From positions 1 through 45,684 of the forward strand of contig JAUCBJ010007990.1 of assembly GCA_032718475.1 (NCBI GenBank): a stretch of DNA of 45,684 bases, given 5' to 3'. Origin of the DNA: Nemertoderma westbladi (taxonomy: Eukaryota > Xenacoelomorpha > Nemertodermatida > Nemertodermatidae). Positions 42,163 through 45,684 of this stretch are shown piece after piece. The notes beneath the pieces are model-generated. The model saw only the letters and a list, made by a program, of their open reading frames with translations. It ran no database searches and was not told where the DNA came from. Position 1 is the stretch's first letter. Each line of letters opens with the position of its first letter. The translations under genes and the position numbers were made by a program.

Positions 42163-42338
42163 TAATCATAATACTACCGGGCTATAAAATGTTGTATAAA
42201 TATCGGGGGGAGGGTCATAATGACCCCGATCGAGGTGGGGAATCGAATCTATGACAATCTGTATATCCTATTTTGTGTTTACTTTTTATATTTTCCACGA
42301 AGCGAGGGCAAAAATTTAAATTTCCTGAAAATTTCTGA
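42163..42338 (+). repeat. Duplicated ~176-bp segment, copy 1
   Basis: Contains GGGCTATAAAATGTTGTA (TATA-like), then the palindrome GGGTCATAATGACCC and GGGAATCGAATCTATGACAA. It matches 42646-42821 closely. Confidence 0.85.
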
Positions 42339-42402
42339 GTCTCAGCACACCATTAATGATCCCTATGCCTTCTTCGTAGTCAATTTGAATGATAATCCCT
42401 AA
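42220..42402 (+). pseudogene. 60-codon frame ending ESQHTINDPYAFF (remnant, copy 2)
   Basis: An ATG inside the duplicated segment opens a frame ending VNLNDNP and a stop. Only the last ~22 codons recur (at 41279-41345). The N-terminal part is frameshifted in the parallel duplicate at 42705, so the full frame is probably not a real protein. Confidence 0.25.
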
Positions 42403-42645
42403 ATCCCTATATTTTTCATAAAAACCCTCAAAACTTTACAAATTTTGAAAAATCGGCTAATATAAAATGCCCCATAGTTTCAATAAAAATGGTACTCGAA
42501 ATGTGAATACAATGCTTCCACTTCATCAAGGTGAAACCTTAACGAAAACTATCCTGATCCACACTCGATTTGTAAATACATTGCATCCACTTTTACCCAG
42601 ATGGAGCATTTGTATTGTATTTAAGATTTATTTTCATGAGTCACA

Positions 42646-42821
42646 TAATAACCCCAATACTACCGGCCTATAAAATGTTGTACAAACACCGGGGAGGGTC
42701 ATAATGACCCTGGTCGGGGGTAGGGAATCGAATCTATGACAATCTGTATATCCTATTTTGTGTTTACTTTTTATTTTTTTCGTGAAGCGACAGCCAAAAT
42801 TTAAAATTCCTGAAAATTTCG
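42646..42821 (+). repeat. Duplicated ~176-bp segment, copy 2
   Basis: Same elements as 42163-42338 in the same order: CTATAAAATGTTGTA, GGGTCATAATGACCC, GGAATCGAATCTATGACAAT. Divergence starts after CCTGAAAATTTC in both. Confidence 0.85.
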
Positions 42822-43166
42822 CGGATAGAGAATTATAAATATAATTGGTGAGCATAGTGCTACGCGAAGGCTCCATGGCAGATGTATTTTAGCTATGGAC
42901 TCGTATATCCATTCTACTCTACTATAGCCAGACTGTCTTTGAGGTGCCCCGTTAGCCTTGGCGCCGCTAAATCTGCATGAGGGCCGGCCATGGTCTTATA
43001 TGTAGTTCTCTCTCTAGCAATATAGCCCATGTTCACAATGTTGCGCCGGAGGGGGCTCTCTCATCCACCCGATATAAGACATACAGGCCCACCGCACACA
43101 AAGCCTTTGTCGATCCCAGCAAGTTAGCCTCCTGCTGTGTAATCTTTTATATCCAAATAATCTCTG
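42822..43166. other. Interval with a duplicated CCGTTAGCC motif
   Basis: CCGTTAGCCTTGGCGCCGCT at 42949-42968 matches 41629-41648 at 19 of 20 bases. No gene supported. Confidence 0.4.
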
Positions 43167-43361
43167 ATGGTTGCGCATAAAAATTTTGCTTACTATTACA
43201 TAATTATATTAGTATTAGGACTATTTATCCTTAATAATTATATTAGAATTATAAATGTATTTACCCCACAATATTTATTACTATTAGGTCTATTTATTCA
43301 AGAAATTATATGTTTTTATAATATACTTTGGAAAATTGGTCGACTAAGTCATAATTTTTAA
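43167..43361 (+). CDS. Small hydrophobic protein (64 aa), hypothetical
   Basis: Begins MVAHKNFAYYY and has two likely membrane segments: IIILVLGLFIL (about residues 11-24) and YLLLLGLFIQEIICFY (about 36-52), then a short basic tail. The surroundings are AT-rich, which favours such frames by chance. No family recognised, no ribosomal or promoter evidence. Confidence 0.25.
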   Translation: MVAHKNFAYYYIIILVLGLFILNNYIRIINVFTPQYLLLLGLFIQEIICFYNILWKIGRLSHNF

Positions 43362-43434
43362 AACTTTAAATACGGGTTGAGTTATTTTATAAAGTTAAGA
43401 AGAATGAACCAATAGAGGGAGCCTGAAGTCTAAT

Positions 43435-43529
43435 CTCTTGGTCTTTACTCACATTAACTCCCAAGGTTGCATACTATAACTATAGCCGGGGGAGTCAAAG
43501 CTAGAGTGTATGCTAGAGTTAACCAAGAG
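43435..43529 (+). other. Possible structured segment (nested inverted repeats)
   Basis: CTCTTGGT (43435-43442) pairs with ACCAAGAG (43522-43529), and inside it ACTCCC (43457-43462) with GGGAGT (43490-43495). Could fold as a ~95-nt hairpin; no known RNA family recognised. Confidence 0.25.
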
Positions 43530-43681
43530 CTAGGAAAAAGAATAATGCTCTTCTAGGGTCCAAACTCACATCCCTCCAATTAGAGAACTAAGCAAATAAT
43601 CAGCTTGAAGGTCTTAGACCCTTAATCGGAGGCATCGAGCAGCCAATGAGAGAGCAGATGCGAGTACAGTGGTAAAGCCCA

Positions 43682-43891
43682 TCCATAGTGAGATAGCGTT
43701 GCACTAGCTCTCAAGGATAGTTATACTCACCATTCAAATATCCCTCGCAAACCAGAGTCCCCCAACATCTAAAGTATTCCACTTCAATGTAAAATATATA
43801 ATGCAATATAACTCGAATATTTCTGTTTTTTAATATAAATAATAATTGTAGCATAAATTTATAATTTAACATAAATATAATGTGAAAATTC
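43682..43891 (+). repeat. 210-bp direct repeat flanking the zinc-finger remnant, left copy
   Basis: Near-identical to 44207-44417, offset by 525 bp (TCCATAGTGAGATAGCG at the start, GTGAAAATTCA at the end). Confidence 0.9.
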
Positions 43892-43918
43892 AATATTATC
43901 AAATGACATTGCTATATA

Positions 43919-44183
43919 ATGCATAGCCATGAAAGTTGTTTGGTCTGTAATAAAGAAATGAGACAAGACAATTTATCTCGTCATATGGAAACATATAGAA
44001 AGGAAAACTAATGGCTCCGTTACCAAAAAATTTAAAAAATCCGAAGATATTTTTAGTGAAGATGAAAAGAAAAAGAGAGATGAGCGTGATATATTAAATA
44101 TAAAACAGCCAATGGAAAATAAATTTCATAAAGTTGTGAATATTTTGAAAGGGATACAAAAACAGTTACCCCTAGAAAATTAG
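43919..44183 (+). pseudogene. C2H2 zinc-finger protein fragment, frameshifted
   Basis: From ATG 43919 a 30-codon frame reads SCLVCNKEMRQDNLSRHMET: C-X2-C, a hydrophobic Leu and a His, with the expected second His replaced by Tyr. It stops at 44009. The adjacent frame (44010-44183) continues with a Lys/Glu-rich acidic-basic stretch (EDIFSEDEKKKRDERD), so one base has probably been gained or lost. The fingerprint CxxC...DNLxRH is common among BED- and C2H2-like fingers of mobile elements and viruses. Bracketed by the 210-bp direct repeats. Confidence 0.45.
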
Positions 44184-44206
44184 GAAAATTTGAGTGAGAA
44201 AGATGA

Positions 44207-44417
44207 TCCATAGTGAGATAGCGTTGCACTAGCTCTCAAGGATAGTTATACTCACCATTCAAATATCCCTCGCAAACCAGAGTCCCCCAACATCTAAAGT
44301 ATTCCACTTCAATGTAAAATATATAATGCAATATAACTCGAATATTTCTGTTTTTATAATATAAATAATAATTGTAACATAAATTTATAATTTAACATAT
44401 AAATATAAGGTGAAAAT
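44207..44417 (+). repeat. 210-bp direct repeat, right copy
   Basis: Second copy of 43682-43891; ends just before the tRNA-like tandem array. Confidence 0.9.
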
Positions 44418-44425
44418 TCACTTTA

Positions 44426-45345
44426 ACATAGAGTAACTAAACTAAACACAAAATAGGAAAAAACAGAAGGTCACGGGCTCAATCCCTACTCGTATCCCGT
44501 TTTATGGGAATTATAAAAAGTAAACATAGAATAACTAGAGTAACTAAACTAAACATAAATTAGGAAAAACAGAAGGTCACGGGTTCAATCCCTACTCGTA
44601 TCCAGTTTTATGGAAAATAAACAGGAGGTCATAGGTTCAATCCCTACTCGCGACCATTATAAATCCAACACAAAATAAGTTAAACCAGGGTTCGAATCCT
44701 AATCATGAAAATATAAAAAGTAAACATAGAATAACTAGAGTAACTAAACTAAACATAAATTAGGAAAAACAGAAGGTCACGGGTTCAATCCCTACTCGTA
44801 TCCAGTTTTATGGAAAATAAGCAGGAGGTCATAGGTTCAATCCCTACTCGCGACCATTATAAATCCAACACAAAATAAGTTAAACCAGGGTTCGAATCCT
44901 AATCATGAAAATATAAAAAGTAAACATAGAATAACTAGAGTAACTAAACTAAACATAAATTAGGATGAACAGGTGGTCACATGTTCGATCCCTACTCGCG
45001 ACCATTATAAATCCAACACAAAATAAGTTAAACCAGGGTTCGAATCCTAATCATGAAAATATAAAAAGTAAACATAGAATAACTAGAGTAACTAAACTAA
45101 ACATAAAATAGGAAAAACAGAAGGTCATGGGCTCAATCCCTACTCGTATCCAGTTTTATGGAAAATAAACAGGAGGTCATAGGTTCAATCCCTACTCGCG
45201 ACCATTATAAATCCAACACAAAATAAGTTAAACCAGGGTTCGAGTCCTACTAATGCAATTATAAAAAGTAGGTAACACGGATGCTCACGGATTCAAACCC
45301 TACTCAGGGAAAAATAAAAACCAACACAAAATAAATAATATAGTA
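44426..45345 (+). repeat. Tandem array with about thirteen tRNA T-arm/B-box-like motifs
   Basis: A ~200-bp unit (starts at 44520, 44720, 44920, with a shortened 148-bp unit then 45068) contains three motifs: GGTCACGGGTTCAATCCCTA, GGTCATAGGTTCAATCCCTA and CCAGGGTTCGAATCCTA. The last contains an exact RNA polymerase III B box (GGTTCGAATCC). Motifs occur near 44469, 44576, 44628, 44687, 44776, 44827, 44887, 44975, 45031, 45123, 45174, 45235 and 45284. No anticodon stem, D-arm or A box accompanies them, so these are not tRNA genes. Confidence 0.85.
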
Positions 45346-45372
45346 AACTTTCATGTATACCATAGTAAATAG

Positions 45373-45684
45373 CTAATTTAATAATAAAGTTTGTAAAATA
45401 GATAATGATTCAGGGAATTCACCGGCTGGACACATGGAAACGATTTTATTACTATGAAATACACTGAAATATGCACGTCCTATATATATTCTAATCGCGC
45501 AAAATAATTCGGGGGTATAGCTAATAAATATTGCTTTATTATTAATTGTATGATGTCCACATTTTTTCATTAATAATTTAAAATTAACACTTGGAAAAAT
45601 AATAGTTCGTGTTTCGGTATTAAGTTTCAAATTTTGTAATTGCATCCCGATAGTTTGTTTTAAATAAAGCAATTCACTAGCTAA
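45373..45684 (-). CDS. Open frame at window end, weakly TBP-like (partial)
   Basis: The minus-strand frame is open from the window edge to a stop at 45373, about 103 codons, and begins inside a protein. It contains YTPELFCAIRIYI followed by SVFHSNKIVSMCPAGEFPES, which resembles the Y-x-P-E-L-F and S-G-K-x-V-x-T-G-A segments of a TATA-binding-protein repeat with the expected spacing. Similarity is short, and the Gly residues of the second motif are not conserved. Alternatively it is an unrelated AT-rich frame. The true start lies outside the window. Confidence 0.35.
   Translation of the reverse strand, partial: LASELLYLKQTIGMQLQNLKLNTETRTIIFPSVNFKLLMKKCGHHTINNKAIFISYTPELFCAIRIYIGRAYFSVFHSNKIVSMCPAGEFPESLSILQTLLLN

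Noticed and set aside
44426-45345. tRNA genes
   Set aside because: Only the T-arm part is present; no acceptor stem, D-arm or anticodon loop can be drawn.

Overview
The window reads as nuclear DNA of a multicellular animal, probably a marine invertebrate. It is AT-rich and dense in transposable elements, with one recognisable host gene: an intronless homologue of the palmitoyltransferase subunit GOLGA7 (23577-24023). BEL/Pao LTR elements, LINE fragments, MITEs, long pure poly-G/poly-C tracts and many TACCGGTA and AGGCCTA words fit such a genome. I cannot name the species.

Layout. 1-1261: CA/GT-rich flank. 1262-4312 (-): 1016-aa BEL-type Gag-like protein with a DUF1759-like domain, a long Ala/Glu coiled coil and a consensus splice donor near its end. 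4313-9900: gene-poor, with phased TACCGGTATA motifs, a ~288-bp direct repeat, a dispersed repeat (copy 1) and a 22-bp minisatellite. 9925-18317: complete BEL/Pao retrotransposon with two LTRs, ATTTT target-site duplications, gag, protease, RT, RNase H and integrase. It is interrupted by three in-frame stops and one deletion/frameshift, although its LTRs are nearly identical. 18318-23560: MITEs, a 917-bp inverted repeat, homopolymers and a decayed zinc-binding ORF. 23577-24023: GOLGA7/ERF4-domain gene. 24.1-27.2 kb: gene-poor.

27.2-31.27 kb: a ~4-kb palindromic block built from two units of 15 and 17 bp. Its two ends share special terminal units in inverted orientation and are flanked by a near-perfect 14-bp direct repeat. 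This is the architecture of a foldback transposon rather than of an ordinary satellite. 32.1-35.2 kb: a LINE graveyard in which a 5'-truncated LINE with a (TAG)6 tail and an 11-bp target duplication is nested in an older, opposite-strand copy. 36.0-38.4 kb: a 2-kb TIR element (its right half matches 7.7-8.6 kb), then a 306-bp MITE.

38.4-45.7 kb looks different. A 569-aa orphan protein has a well-formed promoter (CRE, CCAAT boxes, TATA). It is followed by duplicated AT-rich segments with TATAAAA boxes and a GGGTCAT palindrome, a small hydrophobic ORF, a frameshifted C2H2 zinc-finger fragment between 210-bp direct repeats, a tandem array of about thirteen tRNA T-arm/B-box-like motifs, and a weakly TBP-like ORF running off the window end. 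These could belong to an integrated virus-like or Maverick-like element; that is inference. The most interesting candidates are the satellite-armed foldback, the B-box array and the orphan gene.
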